64,000 bases of DNA from Paroedura picta (GCF_049243985.1 NC_135376.1:39165001-39229000), one strand, 5' to 3'. Numbered from the stretch's first letter, positions 43,332-53,770 are shown. Program-made: numbers and translations. The notes: generated from the sequence alone by a model not told the origin.

Positions 43332-46300
43332 CTGTAACAATGGGAGGGGGAAGTGATGAGTATTGAAAATTCCTTGTTGACAAAGGGTTAAAACAGCCAT
43401 AAATAAATACAGATATTATTATTATTATTATTACTACTATTATTATTACTAGATTTGTTACCCACCGCCATCAGCGAACCATCTTGCAGTGGGTTACAGA
43501 ATAAAACCCCACATAAAATAGGCCAATTATAAATAAATAATATATATTTATAAAGAACATATATATTCCTTATAAAATTCAGTCTTTTTGAAAAGTACCC
43601 TGTGTATAAGTCAGTAATTGACATGTAATATTTATTTACCGCTCATTTCCTTCTTCATCACATTGTTCTTCCATTTTAATTGCTGTAAACCTTTCAGAGT
43701 GTCCATACCATACAAATTCCAAGATTAATCTACAGCTTCTACATTTTAGACCATGTTCAATTGGTCCCAACAAAAAGGAGTTCACAGAATGGATCTCCAT
43801 AGTTTTCTCTCATTTATTTATTTATGGGATTTCTATACCACCCCTTCTCAAACCAGCCATCACAGGGTAGTGCACAACCTTTAAATATACAGTATACAGC
43901 ATTGAACAATAAATACTAATTCAATAAAATAAACATTTAAAAACATTTTAACTTCAGTTCTACTTCGCAACCAAATAGTTGAACAGCAGGCCCCAAGGGT
44001 ACGACTTCCTCACTACTACTCTTGGGGGTTAGAAGACCCTTGTGGAAGAATGAAATACAATATGGACTGCAAGTTGTTATCACAGGAGCAAAGGACAGCT
44101 TCACATACATGACATTTACATATGTGCCCCCAAATCCCAGGGTATGAGATCTGTGACATTATACTTACTCAGTTACAAACTTAGAACATGTGGAATCAAG
44201 GGAGAACACAGAAAGAGACAGTAAGGGTTTAAATCTGTATTGGACATGTCTAAATCCTTCCTGGAAGAATGTACACTATATCATTTGGGGGGGGGGGATC
44301 AGCAGAGGCTGGAAGAGCTCTCAGCAAGAATTGAAATGGAAGATCACAGGCACAGAAGGCAGGGGGGTGGGGGAGAAGCAGCAGCAGACTAAGGAAAAAC
44401 AAAATAATAGGTTGCCTATGCAGCTCAAGTTTAGTCTTAGAACTCCAAAGCCTGAACCGTGTCTCACATCTTCAAGTAGTGCAAATGTAAACCTAATCTG
44501 CTGGCAGAAAGATGTCTTCCACATACCCTTTTTACTTGAGCATTTACTATTTGGAACAAATGTACTTGGCTGTAAGTTTGGATCTATTCTGCCATTTGGT
44601 AAAATTCTATGTTCCATTCTGTCAGTGGAGAATTTGGGGTCATTCAAGGTTACTCTGTGACTAGAGAAACATGAGGTCCCATGGACCAATTATGCATAGG
44701 GTGGAAAGGCAGCGTTGGCAGCGGCAGGGCAGCGGGGCTAATCTCTGATAGCGCATGACACCACTGCCATCCCAGCTGCCACCGAGCCCTGGCTTGACCC
44801 AGCACCTTGAATAGTCTGTGGTAAACAAACGCAGATACTTCCGCGTTCCTTTTGATGCCACGGGCACCATCTGTGGCCCTGTCACGCCAGCCCTGTGTAC
44901 AATCCCCCAGCCTACGGTGTCCCTGCAGGGATACCAAACGCCCATCAGCTTTGTGGAGCCAGACGGGGCATTCTCCCAGCTCCACACTGCTAGGAGAGTG
45001 GCATGCCAGTGTACGGAAGGGCCCCCATGCATCGTAATGGGTTCTCCCAGACCCAGTGTTATGTGCATGCACTGCTGCCGTGAATAATCAGTCATGGGTA
45101 TAAATGAGGTAAATAAATAAGGTACAATGGGAGATGGGCCTGGCTGAGATGTGTGAACTGACTGGATGACAACTAATACCTGGCAACAATAAGTCAGGAG
45201 ATAGGTAGATGAGTCTTGACTATGCATTTGATAAGTTCCCAGATATGTCTGTACTATAAGGGAGATTCACAAGTAAAATGGGAGGACTGTTGTCTGGAAA
45301 GCTCTGATCATTAATCATGACAAGAAAGTTGATGAGATTTTGAAGATTACAGAAAAGAGTCCTGATTAACATATGAATCAGGCTTTTCCCACTTGCAACA
45401 ACTTTTTAAAATTAACTCTTCCTCTCATGAGCTTACACTTTTTTTGCTACAGGACCCCTTCCCATCCCTGTATCCCACTCTGTTCCCTTAGAAACAGCTT
45501 TTCGGTGTACACAGGAAATTACGTGAAGAGATATCCATTCTAGGATTATATGATCCAAGCCATTTTTAGCAATTCATCATGGTAAGGTTAGGTTTTTGGA
45601 ATAAACAAAATCCCTTATGGGAACTAGCAGAATTCCAAAGGCAGAACTTTAAAGTTGTTGACACAGCTCTATTAATACAACAGCAAACAACACTCTCATA
45701 CCTGTGCAGGTGTGTCTGTTTCATTAATTGGTTGTCCATCAAATCTGAACCTAATCTGTCTCATCGACAAACCCTGTAGTATGAAAATTAACATGTGAAG
45801 CTTTCATCATAGAATCCATAGAAAGAAATCATTTGAAGTAAATATTGCTCATAATCATCAGTTTTGCAAATATAAACTCACAACTGACTGACACACACAT
45901 TTTAAAAGTAAAGTTTAGCTCAGGGACAATATTGTTCCCATGCAACATTTCTACATGATTTTATTAATCTAAGCATGGCCACAAGGGATAGAAGATAATT
46001 GTGACAGTATCATATTGGGTTCAGTATCAAGTTGCCTTCATAGAAGCAAAATGTGTGTTACGTACTGTGAAATCACTTCTGACTTATGAGAACCTATGAA
46101 TTAGTAACTTCCCAAATCCTGTATCATTGGCAGCTCTACTGCAAACTGAAAGCCTTTACTGAGTCAATCCACTTCATGTTAGTTCTCCCTCTTTTTCTAC
46201 TGCCTTCAACGTTTCCTAGCATTACTGAACATATACACACACACAATGTTTCATGTGCATAGGAAAATGGACAAAATGTCATATTCCTTCCCATCTTTTC

Positions 46301-49300
46301 TTGTGCGTTTCCACTTTTAAAAACACTTAGTAGTGCTCCTGTGAAAGAATATTTTGTCACACTGCTGCTTAGTTGTGCAGAACAGCAGAGACATTGTGAT
46401 GTGGCATTGGTACAAACATGCTCCACAAAGCAGGATTTCATTGACTCCTGGTGTCAGCACTCCTCTATTTTAAACATCAGTTGGGTAAGAATAAATAAAT
46501 AAAATAAATAAGAACTGGATTTAATTACATTGACAGAAATACTCCCAATTGAAGTTCCAGGTCTATGGTAATCAATGCAATTGTAAAACTGATGCTGATT
46601 CAACCTCATATCAAAAACACAACGAAGACTATGTTTCATGTGCATTAGCATTCCAGTACAATGCACAGTGACTTCATACAGTCACTCACGTCATAAGCCT
46701 CAAGAAAACATTACATTTCACCATCATAATTCTTTTTGCAGGTAAACTCTTTAATGATACATTGGCATATTCAGATATTGGACAATATACTAGGCAATAA
46801 CATACAAAACATATTATCAATATATTTACCTGTCTCTCACAATAAGCCTTCATCAGTTTACTCAGCGGTGTGTGCCTTTTTATTTTAAACTGGACCACTG
46901 ATCCATCTTGACCGGCGACTTTTAAATTGATATGATCGTTTTCTGTTTTTACTCCTTCCTGAAAAACAAGATAAAATTTATTTATTTATTTATTATATTT
47001 ATATACTGCCCTCCCCGAAGGCTCAGGGCGGTTTACAGGGAACAAGAAAAGATACAGATAACATATGGTAACAGGTGATAACAGTAATAACAGTAATAAT
47101 ATTATAACAACACTAACATGATCATAACAATAACATTAGAAAATGGAATTGCAAGAATCTCAGCACAACTCTTACTGGGACCCAGTGGATTAGGTAGATT
47201 GGTGTCAGTCATAGTAGGAGGGGGGTGGAGCTTGGGGGCCAATTGGAAGCGACAGCATATAGCAAAAAGGATATTTACACAAATCATTTACAGATTCCAG
47301 CAAAAACCTACTTAAAATGTACCTGAGCACTGTTCAGGTACATTGATAAATGTATTGTCTTGCAAAGCACAAGGACCTCCTCACTCTTCAGACTGACCAC
47401 CCTAGTTCATGTGGTAAACTAGGAAATTAGCAGTACCAGCAGAAGCCCAGCCCTAACTGTGATCACTGACCATAACTCAGAGATCAATATCTCTAAGTGC
47501 TACACCCTGTTTAAAATTTAAATTAAGCTATTTTCAGGCACAACTAATTAAAATGCCCTTATATTATGACAGTCTCCAAAGCACTCAAGGAAATATTAGC
47601 AGTCAGCTTGGTGTAGTGGTTAGGAGCATGGACTTCTAAATCCGGCAAGATGGGTTTGATTCCCTGCTCCCCCACATGCAACCAGCTGGGTGACTTTGGG
47701 CTCGCCATAGCAGTGATAAAGCTGTTCTGACAGAGCAGTAATATCAGGGCTCTCTCAACCTCACCTAGATGAATTGGGTCTTATATGCCACTTTTTTCTA
47801 CCCGAAGAAGTCTCAAAGCGGCTTACAGGTGCCTTCCCTTTCCTCTCCCCACAACAGACACCGTGAGGTGGGTGAGGCGCATGCGTCCCTGCTGGCGAAA
47901 ACACGCATGCGCGGCAACTCTGTGCATGTGCGTATGCGCCCCGATGGCGAAATTGTGCATGTGCAGCAACTGCGCATGCGCGTTTTCACTCAGCTACCGC
48001 ACGTGCTCGCTGCCCAGGCCGTCGGCTCTCCCCCACCCCCGGAGGCGGTCCCTGACCACAGAAAGGTTGGGGAACGCTGCTCTAGGATATTAGGTGGATA
48101 GAAAAATGTTTAGTGAACCACACCCAAATAATAGTTGCGAATGGTATTTCATTTGGGTGGCGAGAGATGTCCAGAGGAGTGCCACAAGGCTTGACACTTT
48201 TCAGGTTTATGATGTGAATGAGGTGGAGAGAATACTCATCAAACTTGCACATGAATCAAACTGGGGCCTTTTTCACACTGGAAGCTCCACACCACGCTGC
48301 AGGCTGGAGTTTGAGTCGGGGCAGGTTGCCCCGCCTCTTCCTTCTCCCGCATTGGGGAGCATTTCGCCTGGTGCACCTCATCCGCTCCATGGATTTGTGC
48401 TCCCGCACGGGAGCCAAGGCAGCAAAGTTCCATTTGCAGAAACACTGAGAGAAGTAGCAAACACCCCAGAAGATAAAGATTCGATGTGATCTGCACTGGA
48501 AAAGTGAGCATATGTGAGATGCAATTCAACAAGTTATTGCCAAGTTTTACTCCTGGGTAACAAAAATAGGAAACATGCATATCGGATGGAGGATACACTT
48601 CCAGGTAGCAGTGCATGTAATCATGATGTCAGAGGACAGATGGACTGCAAGCTAAACATAAGCAGTCAGTGGTTTAACATGGTCTAGGGATGTATCAGCA
48701 GAGGCATAAAATCCAAATCGCCAGAGGTAATAGTTCTGCTGTACATGGCACTGGTCAGGCTTCATCAGGGGTTCTTCATGTAGTCCAGGAAGCCTCACTT
48801 CAAAAAGGATGTGCACAAAATGGAGCTTGTGCATTAGAAAGCGATGAGAATGATCCAGGGTTCGATACCAAGTCCTAATAAGAAAAGCTGAGGCGTGGGA
48901 ATGTTCAGTCTGGAGAAGGGGGAGGAGAACCATGATGGATCTCAGAAGATTTGAAAGGTTCACTTAGAGGATCACAGGGAGCTGTTCCTGTTGGCAGCAA
49001 GAGAATAGAGCTCACCACACTGGGTTTAAACTACAGGCGGTAAAGTACCAGCTGTTGTGCAGTCAGAGTAGTTCAGCAGTGGAATCAGCTTCCTAGAAAA
49101 GAGGTGAGCTCCCCATCACTGGCAGTCTTCAAGCAGTGGCTGGACAAACAGTTATCTGGGATGCTTTAGGATGAGGTGGTTGGATTAGATGTCCTGTATA
49201 GCCCATTCCAACTGATTCTAACTGCTGCGGTGGAAAGCTTGTGAATTTCATCTCCTTTTAATATGTAATACCTTTTACCTAAAAATGGGGTGACAAGGCT

Positions 49301-50869
49301 CTCTTCACCTATGTGGAAGACAATTTCAATGAAACAACTTTCATAATGCACAAAGTAGTAATGGGTTCTGGAGCTCTCAGGCACAACATGGTTGATAACA
49401 TCTGCCAAAATTCTAGTAGGGATGTAACTAAGGACAAAATGAGGGGAGGCACTTAGAACCTAAACTTAGAGACCCTAGAACCTAATCTTCATATACAACA
49501 AAAACACCACATTTTAAAGGGAAGTTTAGAGCGGCCAACTGTGATCAAAATATATCACCTCCACATTTGAACCAGTTCCAATGGATTTGTAGTAGGATGG
49601 TCAGAAGCTCCCAAAGTGACAAGCACGTAGTTTTCCCAGAGCTCTGCTGCAGAAAATTTACACACAGTGCATGTGACCTTTACCATCTTGGAATTTCCCA
49701 CCTCACAACTGCCATCAAGAAGGAATGTTTAAGATCCAAAGAGAAAGTCTGGTGGCTTAAAATAATGTTAGCAAACCCTCCTTTGCTATGAAAAATATAA
49801 AATCCTCTTGCAATCCATGATGAATTGACCTCCCAAATAACTGTTTAATGTCCACAGATCTATTTTATGTTTTTGATTATTCAAGCACCGCAAAGCTAGA
49901 TTACCCACAAGAGGATGTGCTGAAGTAGGCTCAGGCTCATGGGAGTCGACCCAGGAATACAATTTCTCTTTTCTAAACTCCTATTTAATTTTGGTCTGAA
50001 ACATTTGGAAATTTAGCATTCTTTAAATCCACTGACTCGGAACATTACATTTAGGTCGTGCACCGTCTGACCACTACTAAGCTTTATGCCATCGGTTCAA
50101 GTGCTTTAATATCATAACTGGAGTAGTAAGAACGCCACGGGTAATGGCTCCTTCCCCTTTGTGAAAAGCGGCAGCCAGAACCTGCGGATGACCCGGGGCC
50201 CAGGCATGCAGACGCCGATCACCGCCTGAGCGAAAGCGCTTCACTTTGCGCGGCAGACGCTATCGAGGCCGTCTGAGCGAAGCGAGTTTAGCCGACGGAA
50301 CCCTTCCCCCCAAAGTGACCCGGCCTTTACGGCTCTTTCTCTACGGGCGGCCAACGCGGGGAGGAAGTCGCGGCCGGCCTTCCACGTGAGGGGCGCCCAC
50401 GCGGCGACCGCTCCCTCCCTCCCTCGACAATGGGAACGCCGCTCGCTCGCTCCCTCGCTCGGGGAGGGGCCAGGAAGGGCCGGAGGCGCCCAGGCGGAGT
50501 GTGGCGCGGGCGCGGCGGACCAGGCCGGCTGCAGCGGGAGCGCGAAGGAAGAGCCCCGACGGGCCGCCCCTCCTCCGGCTCCCTCCTTCCGGGTGAGGCG
50601 GGTCCGGGTCGCGCTCACAACCGGGGCGGGGGAACGCCCACTCGAGGCCTGGGACGGAAAGTGAGCCTGGGCGAACCCCAGGACAAAAGTGCGGCGCAGG
50701 CCCGTGGGAGCTGCGAGAGAGCCCGCCCGCCCGCCTGCGCCATCCTGCCGGGCCTGGGCCGCAGCCGCGAGAGGGAAGGGAAGCCGCGCACGACGGCGGC
50801 GGCATACGACAGGGGGGCTCTCCCGCCGGCTGCCCCGGCCCCCTTTACCTTGGGCTTCTCCTCAGACAT
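43269..50869 (-). CDS. SUMO3: small ubiquitin-related modifier 3, complete, four coding exons
   Basis: Ubiquitin-like modifier that is matured by SENP proteases to a C-terminal diglycine and joined to lysines by SAE1/UBA2 and UBC9. Joined exons (50869-50849, 46958-46830, 45773-45702, 43331-43269) total 285 bases for 94 residues. [16 protein letters not shown] gives the SUMO3-type start and the VKTE chain-forming site at Lys11; [20 protein letters not shown] and [20 protein letters not shown] form the beta-grasp core; QQQTGG ends the mature protein at Gly92. Only Val-Trp follows before TAG, much shorter than the 11-residue human SUMO3 tail and like SUMO2 (Val-Tyr). The MSEEKPK start, the multi-exon structure and the UBE2G2/PTTG1IP neighbours argue for SUMO3 rather than SUMO2 or a retrocopy. 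Introns are GT-AG. Confidence 0.97.
43406..43530 (-). mobile_element. LINE-like 3' tail with (TTA)n repeat
   Basis: In SUMO3 intron 3. On the minus strand ACTGCAAGATGGTTCGCTGA and GGCGGTGGGTAACAAATCTA run into an (ATA)n tract (43410-43450), as in LINE 3' ends that carry a microsatellite tail. Confidence 0.5.
43811..43970 (-). mobile_element. LINE 3' tail fragment
   Basis: In SUMO3 intron 3. The minus strand ends GGTGGTATAGAAATCCCAT plus AAATAAATAAAT, the common tail of L2/CR1-like LINEs. Coding part lost. Confidence 0.55.
44684..45093. mobile_element. MITE, GACCGTTTATGCACTG family, long copy
   Basis: In SUMO3 intron 3. Terminal inverted sequences GACCAATTATGCA and, read in reverse complement at the right, GACTGATTATTCA resemble the perfect termini of the copy at 62898-63078. 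The 410-bp body is far richer in GC than the intron around it, which makes long open frames on both strands (44650-45227), but these show no domain. Confidence 0.5.
45702..45773 (-). CDS. SUMO3: SUMO3 coding exon 3
   Basis: 72 bp for [14 protein letters not shown] through DTPAQ. Acceptor CTACAG|GG, donor GCACAG|GTATGA. Confidence 0.97.
46136..46300 (-). mobile_element. LINE C-terminal fragment (RTE/L1-like)
   Basis: In SUMO3 intron 2. The minus strand encodes [20 protein letters not shown], a phrase typical of the C-terminal end of RTE-like reverse transcriptase proteins in vertebrates. Short, so the clade is uncertain. Confidence 0.5.
46830..46958 (-). CDS. SUMO3: SUMO3 coding exon 2
   Basis: 129 bp for [16 protein letters not shown] through MKAYCERQ, with the Lys11 SUMOylation site. 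Acceptor TTTTTCAG|GAAGG, donor AGACAG|GTAAAT. A LINE tail begins about 17 bp upstream of the acceptor. Confidence 0.97.
46976..47290 (-). mobile_element. L2-like LINE 3' end abutting SUMO3 exon 2
   Basis: The minus strand runs through GTAAACCGCCCTGAGCCTTC and GGGGAGGGCAGTATATAAAT to a tail of AATAAATAAATAAAT that stops about 17 bp before the SUMO3 exon 2 acceptor. Same sense as SUMO3. No coding part remains. Confidence 0.75.
47603..47766 (+). mobile_element. tRNA-derived SINE head, plus strand
   Basis: TTGGTGTAGTGGTTAGGAGC is a good A box, GGGTTTGATTCCCTGCTCC a good B box, then GACTTTGGGCTCGCCATAGC and GAGCAGTAATATCAGGGCTC. It stops at CCTCACCTA where a tail of the same family begins in the opposite direction. 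Confidence 0.85.
47770..47880 (-). mobile_element. tRNA-derived SINE tail, minus strand
   Basis: TCTTATATGCCACTTTTTTC, AAAGCGGCTTACAGGTGCCT and CACAACAGACACCGTGAGGT are the reversed tail of the same SINE family. Together with 47603-47766 it makes a joined, inverted pair of half elements. Confidence 0.8.
47881..48084. mobile_element. hAT element right end, CpG- and GCATGC-rich
   Basis: Ends CAGAAAGGTTGGGGAACGCTG, the hAT terminus, followed by CTCTAGGA with the central TA seen at other hAT targets here. The body has repeated alternating GCGCATGCGC-type motifs. The left end is missing, replaced by the SINE half. Confidence 0.6.
48094..49215 (+). mobile_element. CR1-like LINE 3' part, split by a MITE
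   Basis: In SUMO3 intron 1. Left part AGTGCCACAAGGCTTGACAC and AATGAGGTGGAGAGAATACT; right part GTAGCAAACACCCCAGAAGA, ATAAAATCCAAATCGCCAGA, AGTGGCTGGACAAACAGTTA and TTGGATTAGATGTCCTGTAT follow the CR1 3' region in order. A MITE at 48264-48446 interrupts it. Dead copy. Confidence 0.8.
48264..48446 (-). mobile_element. MITE, GACCGTTTATGCACTG family, inside CR1
   Basis: The core GCAGGCTGGAGTTTGAGTCG, GGCAGGTTGCCCCGCCTCTT and GCACCTCATCCGCTCC aligns with the reverse complement of 62898-63078. The termini (GCCTTTTTCACACTGG; right reversed GTGTTTCTGCAAATGG) are worn. It splits the CR1 copy. Confidence 0.65.
49216..50200. other. SUMO3 intron 1, no recognised content
   Basis: No exon or repeat that I can name. 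The CpG island begins near 50200. Confidence 0.4.
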
Positions 50870-51200
50870 GGCGCCGCGTCAAACAGGAGACCTCTCGGAG
50901 GGCGAGTCCGCACGCGCTCGGATCCCGTTTCTTCTTGCGCTCGCTCTCCCGCCCTCCTCAACCGCCCGCGAGAACGCGCTTCGCGCCCCACAATCTCTGG
51001 CTCGCAGTTGGCCCTGGAGGGATCACGTGGGGGCGCACGCTCTCGAGGCGCGCTCCCGAGTGATGCTCCTAGTCGGGAGCGCGCCTGGCAGGGTGGAGGG
51101 GATGGCGGTGAACGTGCGTCATCGCCCGCCTGAGGGGGAGGGGACAAGGTGAGGGCGATGCGAGCGCCAAGCGCGGGAGGGGGGAGGGGGCGGGGTCAGC
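50200..51200 (-). promoter_or_regulatory. SUMO3: SUMO3 CpG island and promoter
   Basis: About 1 kb of GC- and CpG-dense DNA around SUMO3 exon 1. Upstream of the ATG there is a CACGTG E-box at 51024-51029 and a GGGGGCGGGG GC box near 51186. No TATA box. Open frames on both strands (for example 50430-51152, 240 codons) are due to the lack of stop codons in GC-rich sequence. Confidence 0.75.
50849..50869 (-). CDS. SUMO3: SUMO3 coding exon 1
   Basis: MSEEKPK; donor CCCAAG|GTAAAG. It is embedded in a strong CpG island. The open frames running through this region on both strands are composition artefacts. Confidence 0.95.
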
Positions 51201-52211
51201 CCTTCAAATGTAATTTCTTTTTAAAGCCGGAAAATTGGGTGGCATCAAGCCGCCTTTCCTAAACCTAAGAAACTAGCTCTCTTGCCAATTTCCAAGAGAC
51301 CAGGCCCAAAGATCCCCCATGACTTATCTTTGCCTTCACACATACTCATACAGAGACCTTTTTCTTTCCGTTCAAACAATTCATTCGAAAGGAGTCTGTG
51401 GAAGGGATTTTATAAAATCGAAGCGATTAAAGGAATAAAACATGGCAGATAAAGGCACCTCTCTTCCTTTCCCATCCGGTCAGCAAATGCAAGGGTCCAC
51501 CATCTTCTTTGTGACTGTGAGGTGCAATAACTTCCAACCAAGTGGGTGTGTAGGACAGCAGCCTTAGTTGAGCTGGACTGTAATGGTGCTTCTGTTGCAC
51601 GAATGTTGTAGATCATGAATCCCAGTGTTCCAACCACAGTGTGATTCTTTCGTAGCTAAAGGAATCATCACAACTTGGGCTTGATGTGGAATTGAGAACA
51701 CAGGTCATTTGGGCCTTTTAATGATTCTGAGCAGTATGAATGCTGAATATTCTAGTCCCCTTTGTCTCCGTATGGATGATGATGACTACCAATCTGTACC
51801 AATCTTTGATGGAGGTAATGTGACCTTTTTGAGCATTGTTAATATGATGTGTGAGGTCCGGGGTAACTGTCCCCCTCTTAAAGGGTTTGCAAGATTTGTG
51901 CAGATGCAAATGGTATAAAACCTTCCTTCCTATCAGCACCCCTCATGCAAACAGAGTCCTCGTCTCAGTGCAGACATCATTCAAAACCAAGATATATTTT
52001 AATGATGGTAACTTGTGAAATCCTAGTTTGATTTAATAAATGCTTATTCCTTTTTCTGCTATGTGTTTCTAGACAGGGAATGGACAAAGGCTGGAGCAGG
52101 GAACAAGCCAGGATTAAGCAGGAAGTCTGTATCACTTGAAAACATAAAATTACCTTTGGTGAAACCACATAGATTCAAGTCCAGTCTTTAGGGAACAATA
52201 AGAGTTTCTGG
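51201..52211. other. intergenic, no recognised gene
   Basis: AT-rich unique-looking DNA upstream of SUMO3. Frames at 51410-51637 and 51709-51939 have no domain. Confidence 0.4.
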
Positions 52212-52216
52212 TAGGA

Positions 52217-52417
52217 ATGCCTGCCTCCAGGTGGGACCTGGGGATCGTTTGGAATTACAGTTCATCTCTAGACTCCAAAGATCAGTTCCCCTGGACAAAA
52301 TTAATACTTTGGTGGGTGGACCCTATGACATTGTATCCCACTAAGGTCCATGTCCTCCCCAGGCTCCATCCCCAAATCTCCAGGAGTTTCCCAGCTGAGA
52401 ATCTGGCAGCCCTACCT
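52217..52417 (+). repeat. interspersed repeat, GTTGCCAACCTCCAGG family
   Basis: TGCCTGCCTCCAGGTGGGAC, CTGGGGATCGTTTGGAATTA, AAGATCAGTTCCCCTGGACA and GGTGGGTGGACCCTATGACA, ending TCTGGCAGCCCTACC. One of the more complete copies in this window. Confidence 0.6.
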
Positions 52418-53184
52418 CCCCATCCCCGACCAGTAGCCAGGGTGAAGTGGTAACTATAGTTTCTGGGTGTACATTTTTGAGAGTCAAAGCACCCTTTGTA
52501 AGACATGAGCAGAAATGGAGATCTCTGGATGTAATTATTCTAGGCAGAAACTCTAGTTTCAGATCCTGATTTGGAAGACCTTAGCTTACCACAGATACTA
52601 CAGTGGGCCATGTTTACATGATTATACTAACCATAGTTTAATCATGTTTGAATCAAGCCACAGAGTAGAGAAGTTCCCTATTAATTTCCAGTAAGCACAT
52701 AAACAAAGAGGAGTTGGGTTGGCTCCTGTATTTGATGTATTAGTGCAGATGTAGATGGAATTCAGTGTTTCAGCTCAGAAGGGTTGTTCTCTCACCAGAT
52801 GTTAACTAGCCTGCTTTCTCAAGCCAGCATCCATATGGAATTGGGATTTGTAGCACTATATCATGAGGACTAAAAATATAATGGACCATGATTTAGATTT
52901 TCAGGCTATGACACCCACAGTTATTTCACAGATGGTCATAAGGCCAGGAGGAAGGAAGAAGAACAGGACAAAGTGAGAGAGGAGGCCGCCTCCTTCCAGT
53001 ACCAGGAAAGAGAAAGAAAAGCTGCCACATTCTCTACCCTTCTTTATTCCGTGGGCCTGCTTAGAACCTGCTGGAGCCAAGTTCTAAATATGTGCAAGTT
53101 ATCTAAACTAGCCCTGGTGACATGGAAAGAAACAGATGTAGCTGCCTATGTCTGTTGCATCTTGGATCTGGTGGTAAATCTAAG

Positions 53185-53770
53185 CCAAACATAAACTTGT
53201 TCATTGTAAAATGTTGTGAGTTTCTAGTACTTGATGTTGTCACGTAACTACTGGTGGTGAGTTCCCTATCTCTGGCAGTCTTTTGATTATTCAAGTCTTC
53301 AAACAGCAGCTGGACAAACACTTGTCAGGGACGCTTTAGGCCATTGGTTCTCAACCTTCCTAATGCCACGCCCCTTTAATAAAGTTCCTCATGTTGTGGT
53401 GACCCCCAACCATAATATTATGCAAGTGTTCTTTCACAGAAATTAAACCGAAACTGACCAATGGCTTGAAGATCCAATGTTCACGATTGTATATGAATTG
53501 TTTTTTTCTGGGATTTCTCAGTTCAGTTCTGACTCTTGTCCCACCATGCCAATCTCGCTCTTTTCCACTGCTCCAGACAGATGAATGCTCTACCACGATC
53601 TGCCCCACAAGGCTGTTGTGTGGATGGTGCCCCCCCCCCCCCCGGCCAAGCTGCTTGCCCTGCCGCAACCCCTCTGAAAGTCTCATTCGACCCCCAGGTT
53701 GAGAACCACTGCTTTAGGCTAATCTCGCAGATGGCCTGAATAGCCAGCCCTACGTTGCTATGATTTTGAA
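53185..53770 (+). mobile_element. CR1-like LINE 3' end split by a hAT element
   Basis: GGTGAGTTCCCTATCTCTGG, CAAACAGCAGCTGGACAAAC and GGGACGCTTTAGGC, then after the hAT insert TAGGCTAATCTCGCAGATGG and TTGCTATGATTTT, which is the CR1 3' end in order. Confidence 0.7.
53342..53711. mobile_element. SPIN-like hAT element
   Basis: Starts CATTGGTTCTCAACCTTCC, continues TAATGCCACGCCCCTTTAAT and GTTGTGGTGACCCCCAACCA, and ends GGTTGAGAACCACTG. The terminal ~70 bp resemble SPIN (SPACE INVADERS) hAT elements; the interior (poly-C block near 53630) differs. Perfect 8-bp duplication CTTTAGGC at 53334-53341 and 53712-53719. It sits inside the CR1 copy, so it is younger. Confidence 0.85.

Noticed and set aside
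44650-45227. Frames of 140 and 188 codons in SUMO3 intron 3
   Set aside because: Both fall mainly in the GC-rich MITE at 44684-45093, overlap each other in different frames, and show no motif.
47603-47680. tRNA gene
   Set aside because: A and B boxes are present but the cloverleaf does not close and the SINE body follows; it is the head of a tRNA-derived SINE.
43269-50869. SUMO2 or a processed SUMO pseudogene
   Set aside because: The coding sequence is split in four exons with good splice sites, begins MSEEKPK, and lies between UBE2G2 and PTTG1IP. Only the short tail is SUMO2-like.
50430-51152. 240-codon open frame in the CpG island at the SUMO3 promoter, with overlapping frames on both strands
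   Set aside because: GC-rich DNA has few stop codons; the sequence is low-complexity Arg/Pro/Ala/Gly, overlaps SUMO3 exon 1 on the other strand and has no domain.
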